Shown here: piece by piece, positions 52,978 through 62,154 of the stretch
Numbering within the stretch: the stretch's first letter is position 1
Layout of the letters: the number at the start of each line of letters is the position of its first letter
Origin: Oceanirhabdus sp. W0125-5
GTDB taxonomy: Bacteria > Bacillota > Clostridia > Clostridiales > Clostridiaceae
Direction: 5' to 3'
Length of the DNA stretch: 64,000 nt
Assembly (NCBI RefSeq): GCF_027938815.1
Contig: NZ_CP115913.1
Location: 2,824,001 to 2,888,000 of the forward strand
Notes under the pieces: generated by a model
What the model saw: the letters and a program-made list of their open reading frames with translations, nothing else
Databases searched by the model: none
What the model was told of the DNA's origin: nothing
Made by a program: the position numbers and the translations under genes

Positions 52978-53682
52978 ATGAAAAAGGCAATTATAATATT
53001 AGTAATATTATTGGGAGTTTTTGGTCAAAGGGTATTTGCTGGAGATCCAGAGTGTTTGATGATGTATGGGAATCAAGAAGTTCTGGTTTTAGGAGAAATA
53101 GTTGAAATTAATAATGAGATAGTGACTCTTGAAGTTAGTCACAAATTACAAGGAGAGTGTAACGACACAATAAAAATAAGATCTTTTGATAAATTTTGGA
53201 TTACTTCTTATGAACCTAATGTTGGAGATTATTGTTTGATTTCATTAGATACTAAAAATTCTATATACATAATTAAGCAAGGGGTTTACAAAACAGATAC
53301 TGATGATTATAGCACCCTTAAGACTATAAAGAGATCTGATGGGAAATTTGAGGATGTCTTAACAACAATTGATTGGTTCGTTAATAGTAACGGAAAGTAT
53401 AAAGAATTTTATTTTGAGTCCAGTAAAGTATATTTAAAAAAAGAAAATGGAGAAGAAATTCAAGTTTATCCTGACATTAATGAGGATAAAGAAAACGTGG
53501 GTATTAATACTAAGAATACTAAAGAATCAAAGAGCAGTAATGAAGGTAGTGAAATGACAGATAGAACACAGAAAGTTGAAAGTAAAAAGATTCAAAAGAA
53601 TAATCTTGGTATATCTATGGGAGTTATAGTATTTTTAGGAACAGTACTTATTATCTTAAAAAAATATAATAAGAAATTATAG
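52978..53682 (+). CDS. hypothetical exported protein with C-terminal membrane anchor
   Basis: A 234-residue protein with a signal peptide (KKAIIILVILLGVFGQRVFAG, likely cut after VFA), an extracellular domain of about 130 residues containing LVLGEIVEINNEIVTLEV (small beta-barrel-like), a polar low-complexity stretch (NTKNTKESKSSNEGSEMTD) and a C-terminal TM segment (about 211-228) with a KKYNKKL tail. There is no LPXTG. The layout fits a surface-anchored protein. ATG 52978 follows GGAGG; an earlier in-frame ATG overlaps that site. Function unknown. Confidence 0.75.
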   Translation: MKKAIIILVILLGVFGQRVFAGDPECLMMYGNQEVLVLGEIVEINNEIVTLEVSHKLQGECNDTIKIRSFDKFWITSYEPNVGDYCLISLDTKNSIYIIKQGVYKTDTDDYSTLKTIKRSDGKFEDVLTTIDWFVNSNGKYKEFYFESSKVYLKKENGEEIQVYPDINEDKENVGINTKNTKESKSSNEGSEMTDRTQKVESKKIQKNNLGISMGVIVFLGTVLIILKKYNKKL

Positions 53683-53714
53683 TTATATTCAATACTTACG
53701 GGGAGTTAAATATG

Positions 53715-53760
53715 AAAAATACCGATAAACAGTAAAAGTATTCCTGTTTATCGGTATTTT
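53715..53760. terminator. bidirectional terminator between the anchored protein and degV
   Basis: AAAATACCGATAAACAG/CTGTTTATCGGTATTTT, an extended A/T-flanked stem that suits both converging genes. Confidence 0.92.
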
Positions 53761-53761
53761 A

Positions 53762-54613
53762 TTACTTATTAAAAACTACCATTCCTACTAAACCAGGACC
53801 GCTATGTACACCTGATACCGGGCTGATTGAACCAATGAGTTCCACAAATCCCTGTTGAAATTCTTCACTATATTTTTTAAGTTCATCATACACATATTGA
53901 ACCTCTTTTTTAGCATAACCATCCATAAGTACAATTTTAGTATTTTCTTTAAGCTTTGATTTACCTATTTCAATTATCTTTTTTAAGGATTGTTTCTTTC
54001 CTCTTATTTTATCAACAGTAAAATATTTTCCATCTTCACCAACTGATATAATTGGTTTGATTTTAAGTAATTCACCGATAGTACCAGAAACTCTTCCTAT
54101 TCGGCCGCCTCTTTTAAGATACTCTAATGTATCAACTACAAAATATACTTCAAGTTTCTTTCTAAATTCTTCAATTTTTTCTTTTATAGTATCAAAGGGT
54201 GTTTGAGAGGTTATAAGTTTAGCACTCTCTTCAACTAAAAGTCCTTCTCCACAAGATATTGATTTTGAATCAAATATAAAACTTTGAATTTTGGGATATT
54301 CCTTTGAAACTAAACTTAGAGCATTGTAAATTCCTGATAAACCACTTGATAAAAGGATAGCAATTACATGTGTAAAACCTTGTTCTTGAAGGCTAATATA
54401 GACGTCATGCATCTTTTTTAATGGAGGTAATGAGGATGTAGGAACTTCTTTTTGAAGATTTTCATAAACTTCATTAGCTTTTATATCGACTCCATCAAGG
54501 TATTCTCTATCTTTATAAATAATTCTAAAAGGTAATACTGTAATGTTATATTTTTTTATAGTTTCTTCAGTTAAGTCAGCTGTGCTATCGGTTATTAAAG
54601 CAATTTTTTCCAT
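53762..54613 (-). CDS. DegV-family fatty acid-binding protein
   Basis: A 283-residue DegV-fold lipid carrier. The N-terminal ITDSTADLTEETIKKYNITVLPFRI and the bound-carboxylate loops TSSLPP, SSGLSGIYN and RGGRIGRVSG are present. Gram-positive members (FakB) present fatty acids to the kinase FakA; which type this is cannot be told here. CGGAGG precedes the ATG on the minus strand. It is monocistronic. Confidence 0.92.
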   Translation of the reverse strand: MEKIALITDSTADLTEETIKKYNITVLPFRIIYKDREYLDGVDIKANEVYENLQKEVPTSSLPPLKKMHDVYISLQEQGFTHVIAILLSSGLSGIYNALSLVSKEYPKIQSFIFDSKSISCGEGLLVEESAKLITSQTPFDTIKEKIEEFRKKLEVYFVVDTLEYLKRGGRIGRVSGTIGELLKIKPIISVGEDGKYFTVDKIRGKKQSLKKIIEIGKSKLKENTKIVLMDGYAKKEVQYVYDELKKYSEEFQQGFVELIGSISPVSGVHSGPGLVGMVVFNK

Positions 54614-54971
54614 AAAAATTCCTCCGTTTTGGGTTATTATATATTATTCTCCTATATAAAGTATAATACATTTTAGAAAAAATAACCAATATTTAAAATA
54701 AAAATTACATTTAATTAAAATTTTAGATAATACATAGTGAAATTTAATTTATTTGTCTCACAAAATCGCAGTACACCATAAACCTAGCATAAATTTAGTT
54801 TTGGTCTAAATAACTATATTTAGGGAATTATAGTTATTATAAATATTAAAAAAGAGAGAATAATAATAAAGAAATTAAGAGAAAGTAAAATAATCATAAA
54901 AATAAATTGGTCTCTTGAGGTAAGTTTGCTATAATCTACTTATATCAAAAAATAGACTATGGAGTGATAAT
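54614..54971. other. divergent intergenic region between degV and the WG-repeat gene
   Basis: No gene. Besides the promoter at 54907-54935 it is AT-rich with one short, more GC-rich island (CACAAAATCGCAGTACACC near 54760) that I cannot explain. Confidence 0.4.
54907..54935 (+). promoter_or_regulatory. promoter of the WG-repeat gene
   Basis: TTGGTC (54907-54912), 17-bp spacer, TATAAT (54930-54935). Confidence 0.65.
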
Positions 54972-55880
54972 ATGAATAATGAAGCGCTTTTTCCAGTTGT
55001 ATTAGAGGAAAAGTATGGATACATAAATTGTAAAGGAGAAATTAAAATTGAGCCTAACTATGATAATGCAGATGAATTCATTGACGGATATGCTGTTGTA
55101 ACTAAGGATGGCAAAAAGGCAATGATTGATATGGAAGGCAATATTGTAATAGACTTTAAATATGATGATTTGTCATATTTATGTGAAGGATTATGTAGAG
55201 CTAAAAAAAATTATAGAATGGGATATATCAATATTCAAGGAGAAGAGATTATTCCATTTGAATATAATGATGCATATGATTTTAACGATGGTTTAGCTTT
55301 GGTTCAGCATGGTGGCAAACTTGGTTATATTAATACTAATGGTGATGCAGTTATAGATTTTAAGTATGATTATGCACAAAGTTTTAGTGAAGGGTTAGCT
55401 GCAGTAGCTGTTGATAATAGGTATGGTTACATAAATACTAAAGGTGAAATAGAAATTCCTTGTAAGTTTATTCATGCAGGAGATTTTTCAGAGGGATTAG
55501 CGGGAGTAGAAGTAAGGAATGGTTACGGATACATAAATAAAGAAGCGGAAATGGTAATTGATCCTGATTACGATTTTTGTGATGAATTTAGCAACGGATA
55601 TGCAGTTGTTGAGAGAGACGGTTTATTTGGAATGATTGATAAAGAAGGAGAATTGATTATTCCTATTGAATATGAGGATCTTGATAATATAAGTGAAGAA
55701 CTTATTCCAGCTATGAAAAACAATAAGTGGGGTCATATCAATAAAAACAATGAGGTTGTTATACCTTTTGCATATGCTGAGGCTTATGGATTTGAGTGTG
55801 GAATTAGTGCAGTGGAAAGAAAAGGGAAGATAGGATATATTGATAAAGAGGATATTTATATCTGGAAACCTCAGAAATAA
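54972..55880 (+). CDS. WG-repeat protein
   Basis: A 302-residue protein made almost wholly of WG/KWG-type repeats of about 33-35 residues, each with the pattern GYIN..GE..I...Y..A..F.EGLA.V (for example GYINTKGEIEIPCKFIHAGDFSEGLAGV). About eight copies can be counted. There is no signal peptide, so it is probably cytosolic. Such repeats are thought to be beta-rich binding scaffolds; the partner is unknown. Confidence 0.87.
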   Translation: MNNEALFPVVLEEKYGYINCKGEIKIEPNYDNADEFIDGYAVVTKDGKKAMIDMEGNIVIDFKYDDLSYLCEGLCRAKKNYRMGYINIQGEEIIPFEYNDAYDFNDGLALVQHGGKLGYINTNGDAVIDFKYDYAQSFSEGLAAVAVDNRYGYINTKGEIEIPCKFIHAGDFSEGLAGVEVRNGYGYINKEAEMVIDPDYDFCDEFSNGYAVVERDGLFGMIDKEGELIIPIEYEDLDNISEELIPAMKNNKWGHINKNNEVVIPFAYAEAYGFECGISAVERKGKIGYIDKEDIYIWKPQK

Positions 55881-56277
55881 ATTAGGAAATATCTTTAAAA
55901 CTATAGAAAAGTATGATATAATTTGTAAAAAGTGTAAATTAAGATGAAGGGGGATAACCATGAGCGTAATACTATTGAACATTTAAACTTGGGAAAAAAC
56001 ATAATAATAGTATTTAAAACTCTATGTAGTGAGGTTTATTTGCTATGCCCAATTTACTAATTCAATATGTATTTATGGTTATTTCATTTTCATTTATAAA
56101 TCTATAAAAAATTCTTTTCAATAAAGATAGGTAATTTAATTATCGTAATCTTTGTGTGTTTTTTGTGGAATATATTGAAGTTTAAAATAACCTTATGAGC
56201 TGCTGCTTGTAAGGTTTTAATATTTATATAATGAATTTAACGTTGGGGAAGATAATAAAAAGTAAGGGGTATGAGGT
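55881..56277 (+). other. intergenic region with two mini-ORFs, possible gene remnant
   Basis: Between the WG-repeat gene and the ABC exporter. A strong ribosome site AAGGGGG precedes an 8-codon frame at 55960-55986 (MSVILLNI), and a 20-codon hydrophobic frame lies at 56045-56107 (MPNLLIQYVFMVISFSFINL). These could be leader peptides or debris of a frameshifted small gene; neither is annotated as a gene. No clear terminator follows the WG-repeat gene. Confidence 0.4.
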
Positions 56278-58035
56278 ATGAAAATAAACAAAAAATTGAA
56301 TGTTTTTGAATATTTCAAGCTGTTGAGGAAATATTTAAAAAAGCAAAAAGGCAGCATAATTTTACTTTGTATAATCATGATTGTAACAATTTTGTTAGAA
56401 CTGGTGAATCCTCAAATTATGGGGGAATTTATCGATGGTGCTAAAGAAGGAAAAGGAGCAGAAGGATTACTCATGTTTGCAATTTTATTTATTATTTTTG
56501 CATTTTGTAAACAGATTCTTGCAATAGCTTCAACATATATGGCTCAAAATATTGGGTGGATCTCAACTAATAATTTAAGAATAGACTTGATGGAACATTG
56601 TTTAGGATTAGATATGTCCTTTCATAAGGGACAAAAGACAGGGGAATTAATCGAAAGAATTGATGGAGATATAACGGCTTTATTTAATTTCTTTTCAAAA
56701 TTTATCATTAAAATTTTAGGTAATATTATCTTAATTATGGGAATTTTAATTGTTATGTTTATAAAAAGTCCTCTAATTGGATTTGTAACATTTATACTAG
56801 TACTTTGCGCTTTTAAAGTTTTTAGTATGATGCAAAAAATTGCAGTTGGCAAATGGAAAACTATCAGGAAAAAGAATGCAGAATTATATGGTATCGTAGG
56901 TGAATTTATAGCAAGTACTGAGGACATAAAATCAAGTGGTGCAGTAAATTATGTCCTTCACTCATTTCATAATTTTATAAATAAATTTTTTCCCTTTACA
57001 AGAGATGGGGAGATGATGTACATGAAAATGTGGGGAACCTCTATTGTGATATTTACTTTTGTAAATATTTCTATACTAGGACTAGGTGGATGGTTGTTTG
57101 TAAAGGGGGATATTTCTATAGGTACATTGTATGTGCTTTTTCATTACTCAAACCTTATTGCTAGACCTATAGAGAACATAAGGAGAGAATTTCAAGACCT
57201 TCAGAAAGCTGGAGCAAGCATTAAACGTATTGATGAATTATTAGCAGTTAAAAGTAAGTTAGATGATGGAATAGAAGTTTTGAAAAATAAAGATAAGATA
57301 TCACTAACATTAAAAGATGTTTACTTTGGTTATGATGAAGGGGAAAATGTATTAGAGGAAATCAATTTTTCCCTTGAAAGTGGAAAAATTCTAGGAGTTC
57401 TTGGAAGGACAGGGAGTGGAAAAACAACATTGGCTAGGTTGATTGTCAGATTATACGATATTACTGGTGGTAATATTAAACTGAATAATCAAGAAGTTAG
57501 AGACATTAAGCTACAAGAAATAAGGAATAAGATAGCATATGTTACGCAGGATGTACAGCTTTTTCAAGGAACTATAAGAGAGAACATTACTCTTTTTGAT
57601 AAAAGTATAGATGATGAAGTAATTTATAATATCATAGATGATATCGGATTAAGAAAATGGCTTGATAATCTTCCAGATGGGTTGAATACAATGTTAAGCT
57701 CTGAAGGAAGTGGACTATCAGCAGGTGAATCTCAACTAATTGCATTTATTAGAGTGTTCTTAAAAAATCCTTCATTAGTAATACTTGATGAGGCATCTTC
57801 TAGACTTGATCCAGCAACAGAAGATATGATGGAAAATGCACTGAATAAGCTTCTTAAGAATAGGACATGCATAATAATTGCCCATAGATTAAGTACTATA
57901 AAGAGGGCAGATGAGATTCTAATTCTTGAAAAAGGGAAAATACTTGAATATGGAGATAGAATGAGACTTCTAAAAGATAAAGACTCAAGACTTTCGGAAT
58001 TGTACAAGTATGGTATTGAGGAGGTGTTAGTTTAA
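56278..58035 (+). CDS. ABC exporter half-transporter, catalytic Glu present
   Basis: A 585-residue fusion of six TM segments (about 25-310) and an ATPase domain. Walker A GRTGSGKTT near 376-384, Q-loop in VTQDVQLFQG, a non-standard signature LSAGESQ, Walker B LVILDEASSRLD with the catalytic Glu and switch His in IIAHRLSTI. It overlaps the next gene by one base and pairs with it as a heterodimer. The substrate is unknown (peptide, lipid or drug exporters all have this form). Confidence 0.9.
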   Translation: MKINKKLNVFEYFKLLRKYLKKQKGSIILLCIIMIVTILLELVNPQIMGEFIDGAKEGKGAEGLLMFAILFIIFAFCKQILAIASTYMAQNIGWISTNNLRIDLMEHCLGLDMSFHKGQKTGELIERIDGDITALFNFFSKFIIKILGNIILIMGILIVMFIKSPLIGFVTFILVLCAFKVFSMMQKIAVGKWKTIRKKNAELYGIVGEFIASTEDIKSSGAVNYVLHSFHNFINKFFPFTRDGEMMYMKMWGTSIVIFTFVNISILGLGGWLFVKGDISIGTLYVLFHYSNLIARPIENIRREFQDLQKAGASIKRIDELLAVKSKLDDGIEVLKNKDKISLTLKDVYFGYDEGENVLEEINFSLESGKILGVLGRTGSGKTTLARLIVRLYDITGGNIKLNNQEVRDIKLQEIRNKIAYVTQDVQLFQGTIRENITLFDKSIDDEVIYNIIDDIGLRKWLDNLPDGLNTMLSSEGSGLSAGESQLIAFIRVFLKNPSLVILDEASSRLDPATEDMMENALNKLLKNRTCIIIAHRLSTIKRADEILILEKGKILEYGDRMRLLKDKDSRLSELYKYGIEEVLV

Positions 58036-59822
58036 TGGAAAAGATGCAGAGTAATGATAGAGGAAATATTAAAATTTTTAAACTTATATGGGAGTTAATA
58101 AAATATAGACCCTTTCTTTATCTTTTAAATAATATTTTTTGGATTACCATACATGTAACACCTATTTTCATGGGGCTATTATTGAAATATACATTTGAAT
58201 ATATTGAAGGAGAATCTACATTTAAATATGGCTTAAATGGGTTGATTATAGGTATAATAGCTTTTACAATCGTTAAATTGGTTTTGATTTATTATGGATT
58301 TGTTACGGATATACTTCATAGATTCTCAATATCTGGAGTACTAAGATTTAATATTTTGGAAGAAATAATGAAAAAACCTGGAGCAAAAGCTGTACCAAAA
58401 GCTATAGGAGAAGTAATGAATACTTATAGAGATGATGTTAATCAGATAACTGATTCTATAAGTTGGTTTATTGATGGTATAGGTGCAGTTGTTTTTTCCG
58501 TAATTTCACTAATTATCCTTATGAAAATTAATTTAAAGATGACTGTGTTAGTATATGCACCATTAGTGGTGATTGTTACCATTGCAAAATCAACAACAAA
58601 TAAAATTAAAAGGTATAGAGAAGAAGCAAGAAAAGCTACTAGTATGGTAAATGGTGCAATGGGAGAGATGTTTAATTCTGTTCAAGCAATACAATTAGCT
58701 TGTAAAGAAAAGAATATGCTGGAACACTTGAAGTCATTAAATAATAACAGAAAAAAGGCAATGATAAAGGATTCTTTACTGAATCAATTGTTACAGTCCA
58801 TATTTGAAAATACAATCAGTATTGGAACTGGGTTAATTCTGCTTGTTGCAGGTTCAGCAATAAAATCAGAGACATTTACAGTGGGGGACTTCACACTTTT
58901 TGTATATTTTTTGCAATTTGTAACTGATAAAGCAATATTTTTTGGAGAAATATTGGCACATTATTTTCAAACAGGCGTTGCTTTTAAAAAAATAAATGAT
59001 ATAACTGAAGGAAGCTATGAAAGTCTAGTTAAGCATTCAACATTATATATTAAAGAAAAACCTGAAATCAAAGCATATAATTCAATTAAATTACAAGAAG
59101 AATTAGATGAATTAGATGAATTAGAAGTAAAAGATTTAACATATCGATATAATGATACATCAGGTGGTATTGAGAATATCTCATTTAATATAAAAAAAGG
59201 TTCATTCACATTAATCACTGGAAGAATAGGGTGTGGTAAAACAACTCTTTTAAGGACAATGTTAGGGCTATTACCTAAACAAAATGGAGAAGTCTTGTGG
59301 AATGGAAACAAGGTGGATAATGATGTTTTTTTTACACCGCCAGTTTGTGCATATACCGCTCAAGTACCATATCTATTGAGTGAAACTGTAAGTGAGAACC
59401 TTCTATTAGGATTAAATAAAAGTGAAGAGCAGATAAATGGAGCAATATACTCAGCTGTTTTTGAAAAGGATGTTCATAATCTTGAAAAAGGATTAGATAC
59501 AATTGTTGGATCAAAAGGGGTTAAGTTGTCTGGTGGTCAGAAGCAGAGAGTAGCTGCTGCACGTATGTTCTTAAGAGATTCACAATTATATGTATTTGAC
59601 GATATTTCAAGTGCATTAGATGTTGAAACAGAGGGAAAACTTTGGGATAGATTATTTAACTTAAATAACAAAACATGTTTAGCTGTGTCAAATAGAAAAG
59701 TAGCATTAAAAAGAGCAGATAATATTATTGTTTTAAAAGATGGGTTTATTGAAGCACAAGGAACCTTTGAAGAGTTACTTAACAACTCTGAGGAATTTAG
59801 AGCAATTGTAAATGTTAAATAA
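58035..59822 (+). CDS. ABC exporter half-transporter, degenerate ATPase site
   Basis: 595 residues, six TM segments then an ATPase domain. Walker A GRIGCGKTT near 396-404, canonical signature LSGGQKQR, but Walker B reads LYVFDDISSALD (Asp in place of catalytic Glu) and the H-loop reads AVSNRKVAL (Asn in place of His). This is the pattern of the partner that supplies the signature motif to the active site of a heterodimeric exporter. Translationally coupled to the preceding gene (TAATG overlap). Confidence 0.9.
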   Translation: MEKMQSNDRGNIKIFKLIWELIKYRPFLYLLNNIFWITIHVTPIFMGLLLKYTFEYIEGESTFKYGLNGLIIGIIAFTIVKLVLIYYGFVTDILHRFSISGVLRFNILEEIMKKPGAKAVPKAIGEVMNTYRDDVNQITDSISWFIDGIGAVVFSVISLIILMKINLKMTVLVYAPLVVIVTIAKSTTNKIKRYREEARKATSMVNGAMGEMFNSVQAIQLACKEKNMLEHLKSLNNNRKKAMIKDSLLNQLLQSIFENTISIGTGLILLVAGSAIKSETFTVGDFTLFVYFLQFVTDKAIFFGEILAHYFQTGVAFKKINDITEGSYESLVKHSTLYIKEKPEIKAYNSIKLQEELDELDELEVKDLTYRYNDTSGGIENISFNIKKGSFTLITGRIGCGKTTLLRTMLGLLPKQNGEVLWNGNKVDNDVFFTPPVCAYTAQVPYLLSETVSENLLLGLNKSEEQINGAIYSAVFEKDVHNLEKGLDTIVGSKGVKLSGGQKQRVAAARMFLRDSQLYVFDDISSALDVETEGKLWDRLFNLNNKTCLAVSNRKVALKRADNIIVLKDGFIEAQGTFEELLNNSEEFRAIVNVK

Positions 59823-59854
59823 GATTTAAAATATTTTAAAATAAGATTTTAAAA

Positions 59855-59886
59855 AAGGGGAGAATAGTTTATTCTCTCCTTCTTAA
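59855..59886 (+). terminator. terminator after the ABC exporter operon
   Basis: AAGGGGAGAATA/TATTCTCTCCTT with a three-base loop, then CTTAAAT; the T run is weak. Confidence 0.7.
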
Positions 59887-60132
59887 ATGGTAAATATAAT
59901 TATAATTACTAATATTAAGTATTATATTGTTAAAATGTTAACGTGAATATTATAGAAAAAATCTATTATTCACCCCTCTAATTATTTTAAATAGCAATAG
60001 TTACCTCTTAAATTCTCAATATTTCTCTATTTATCTACAAATATTGATAAGAATATTGAAAAAATTATGAACATTATATAAAATATAAGCATAGGTTGTT
60101 AAAAAAATATCTATATTTGGGAGGTTATAAAA
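59887..60132 (+). other. AT-rich region before the symporter gene
   Basis: No gene or recognisable riboswitch; several A/T runs and TATAAA-like hexamers near 60080 but no clear -35 match. Confidence 0.35.
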
Positions 60133-61518
60133 ATGCTAGATTTTTTTAAAAGTATTAGTGATTTTGTTTGGGGACCGCCATTATTAATTTTACTTGTAGG
60201 AACTGGACTTTATTTAACATTAAGACTAGGCGTACTACAAATTATTAAACTACCATTAGCATTAAAGTACTTGTTTTCAAAAGAAGAAGGGCTTGAAGAT
60301 GATGACGCTAAAGGAGATGTATCAAGCTTTGCAGCGTTATGTACAGCATTAGCAGCTACAATTGGAACAGGAAATATCGTTGGGGTTGCGACAGCAATCA
60401 AACTGGGGGGGCCAGGAGCGTTATTTTGGATGTGGCTAGCTGCCTTCTTTGGAATGGCAACAAAATATGCCGAAGGATTACTTGCTGTTAAATACAGAGT
60501 AACAGATGAAAATGGTAATCAGTCAGGTGGACCAATGTATTACCTTGAAAGAGGGTTAAAGCATAAGAAATTAGGTAAATTTCTTGGGTCAATGTTTGCT
60601 GTATTTGGAGTAGGAGTTGCTTTCTTTGGAATAGGTACATTCCCACAAATTAATGCAATAACAGAAGGAATGAAAGCTGGGTTTAATATTCCTATTTTTA
60701 TAACTGGAATAGTATTAACTTTAGCTGTAGCTCTTGTTACATTAGGTGGAATTAAAAAAATATCTAAAGTAGCAGAATTTATAGTACCATTTATGGCTGT
60801 GTTATACATTTTTGGAGCGTTAATTATACTTATATCAAACGCATCAGCTACAGGGGAAGCATTTAAATTAGTAATACATAGCGCGTTTAATGGACAAGCT
60901 GCTGTAGGAGGTTTTGCTGGTGCAGGAATAGCTCTTGCTATTAGAGCTGGTGTGGCTAGAGGAGTATTCTCTAACGAATCAGGTCTTGGAAGTGCACCGA
61001 TAGCAGCCGCAGCTGCTAAAACTAAGTCATGTGTTAGACAAGGATTGATTTCAATGACAGGAACATTTATTGATACAATAATTGTATGTACAATGACAGG
61101 ACTAGTTTTAATTCAATCAGGTTTATGGAGTGACGCTGGTCTAGAAGGAACAGCATTAACAAGCGCAGCATTTAAAAGCGGATTACCTATTGAAGCAATA
61201 GGCGGATTCATAGTTACCTTTGGAATTCTATTCTTTGCCTTTACTACAATCTTAGGATGGAACTACTATGGTGAGAGATGTACTGAGTATCTATTTGGTG
61301 TAAAAGCAATTAAATGGTATAAAATTATATTTATAGGGATTGTAGCTGTAGGACCATTCTTAAAACTAGAGCTTATCTGGACAATTGCAGATATAGTTAA
61401 TGGATTGATGGCTATACCTAATCTTATTGGATTACTAGCTTTAAGTGGAGTAGTTATAGGTGAAACAAGAAAATTCTTTAAAGAAAAGAAAGAGCAAGAA
61501 AAAGGAATAAAAGCATAA
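60133..61518 (+). CDS. alanine/glycine:cation symporter (AGCS family)
   Basis: Sodium-coupled uptake of small amino acids, 461 residues with about eleven TM segments. Family blocks visible: LCTALAATIGTGNIVGVATAIKLGGPGALFWMW (sodium-site region), KYAEGLLAVKYR, GGPMYYLERGL, ARGVFSNESGLGSAPIAAAAAKT and ILGWNYYGERCTEYLFG. AGGAGGTT-like GGGAGG precedes the ATG. Alanine is the commonest germination and growth amino acid for this family, but specificity is inferred. Confidence 0.94.
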   Translation: MLDFFKSISDFVWGPPLLILLVGTGLYLTLRLGVLQIIKLPLALKYLFSKEEGLEDDDAKGDVSSFAALCTALAATIGTGNIVGVATAIKLGGPGALFWMWLAAFFGMATKYAEGLLAVKYRVTDENGNQSGGPMYYLERGLKHKKLGKFLGSMFAVFGVGVAFFGIGTFPQINAITEGMKAGFNIPIFITGIVLTLAVALVTLGGIKKISKVAEFIVPFMAVLYIFGALIILISNASATGEAFKLVIHSAFNGQAAVGGFAGAGIALAIRAGVARGVFSNESGLGSAPIAAAAAKTKSCVRQGLISMTGTFIDTIIVCTMTGLVLIQSGLWSDAGLEGTALTSAAFKSGLPIEAIGGFIVTFGILFFAFTTILGWNYYGERCTEYLFGVKAIKWYKIIFIGIVAVGPFLKLELIWTIADIVNGLMAIPNLIGLLALSGVVIGETRKFFKEKKEQEKGIKA

Positions 61519-61552
61519 TAAATAATCTCTAATTATATAAATAAATCAAATG

Positions 61553-61596
61553 AATGGTCAAAGGTTTTTAATAAAATCTTTGGCCATTTATTATTT
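61553..61596 (+). terminator. terminator after the symporter gene
   Basis: AATGGTCAAAG/CTTTGGCCATT (one G-T pair) around a loop of about 13 bases, followed by TATTATTTC. Confidence 0.75.
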
Positions 61597-61651
61597 CTAT
61601 AATAATAAATGTTGGTATAATATATAAGAGAATAAAATTTAGGAGGGTAAT

Positions 61652-62140
61652 ATGGGGAAGAGTATTGTTGTTTATTATTCATTTGAGGGAAGTACTAAGC
61701 GGTTAGCTGAGAAACTTTCGAAAGAATTGAAATGTGAGTGTTTAGAGCTAAAAGCAATAAAAGAGATTAAAACTAGAGGTTTTTTTAAGTATGTATGGGG
61801 CGGTAGACAGGCTGTTATGAAAAAAGCACCTGATTTAAATCCGTATGAACTAAAACTTGAAAATTATGAAAATATCATAATAGGGACACCAGTATGGGCA
61901 GGAACAATAGCGCCACCTATTAGAACTTTTCTTAAAGATGAAAATATTAAAAACAAAAAAATTGCTTTTTTCTGTTCACATGAAGGGGGAAAAGGAAAGG
62001 TATTTGAGAAGTTTAGAGAATTAATTAAAGAAAGTAATTCAATAATTACCTTTAAAGATATTGTAAAGCCATTATCAGATGTTGATTCTACTAACAATGA
62101 AATAATTAAATGGGGAAAAGAACTTAAGAAGATGTTGTAG
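61652..62140 (+). CDS. flavodoxin-family protein
   Basis: A 162-residue flavodoxin-like FMN protein: phosphate-binding loop YYSFEGSTKRLAE near 8-20, TPVWAGTIAPPIRTFL near the second FMN loop and FFCSHEGGKGKVFE in the third. The shape matches the short flavodoxins found beside clostridial metabolic genes, acting as electron carriers or quinone reductases. AGGAGGG precedes the ATG. proC follows with a short gap. Confidence 0.9.
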   Translation: MGKSIVVYYSFEGSTKRLAEKLSKELKCECLELKAIKEIKTRGFFKYVWGGRQAVMKKAPDLNPYELKLENYENIIIGTPVWAGTIAPPIRTFLKDENIKNKKIAFFCSHEGGKGKVFEKFRELIKESNSIITFKDIVKPLSDVDSTNNEIIKWGKELKKML

Positions 62141-62154
62141 AGAGGATGAAAAGA

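Noticed and set aside
53711-53734. Seven-codon frame ATG...CAG TAA before the degV terminator
   Set aside because: It overlaps the terminator stem and has only a weak ribosome site; the pattern arises from the hairpin itself.
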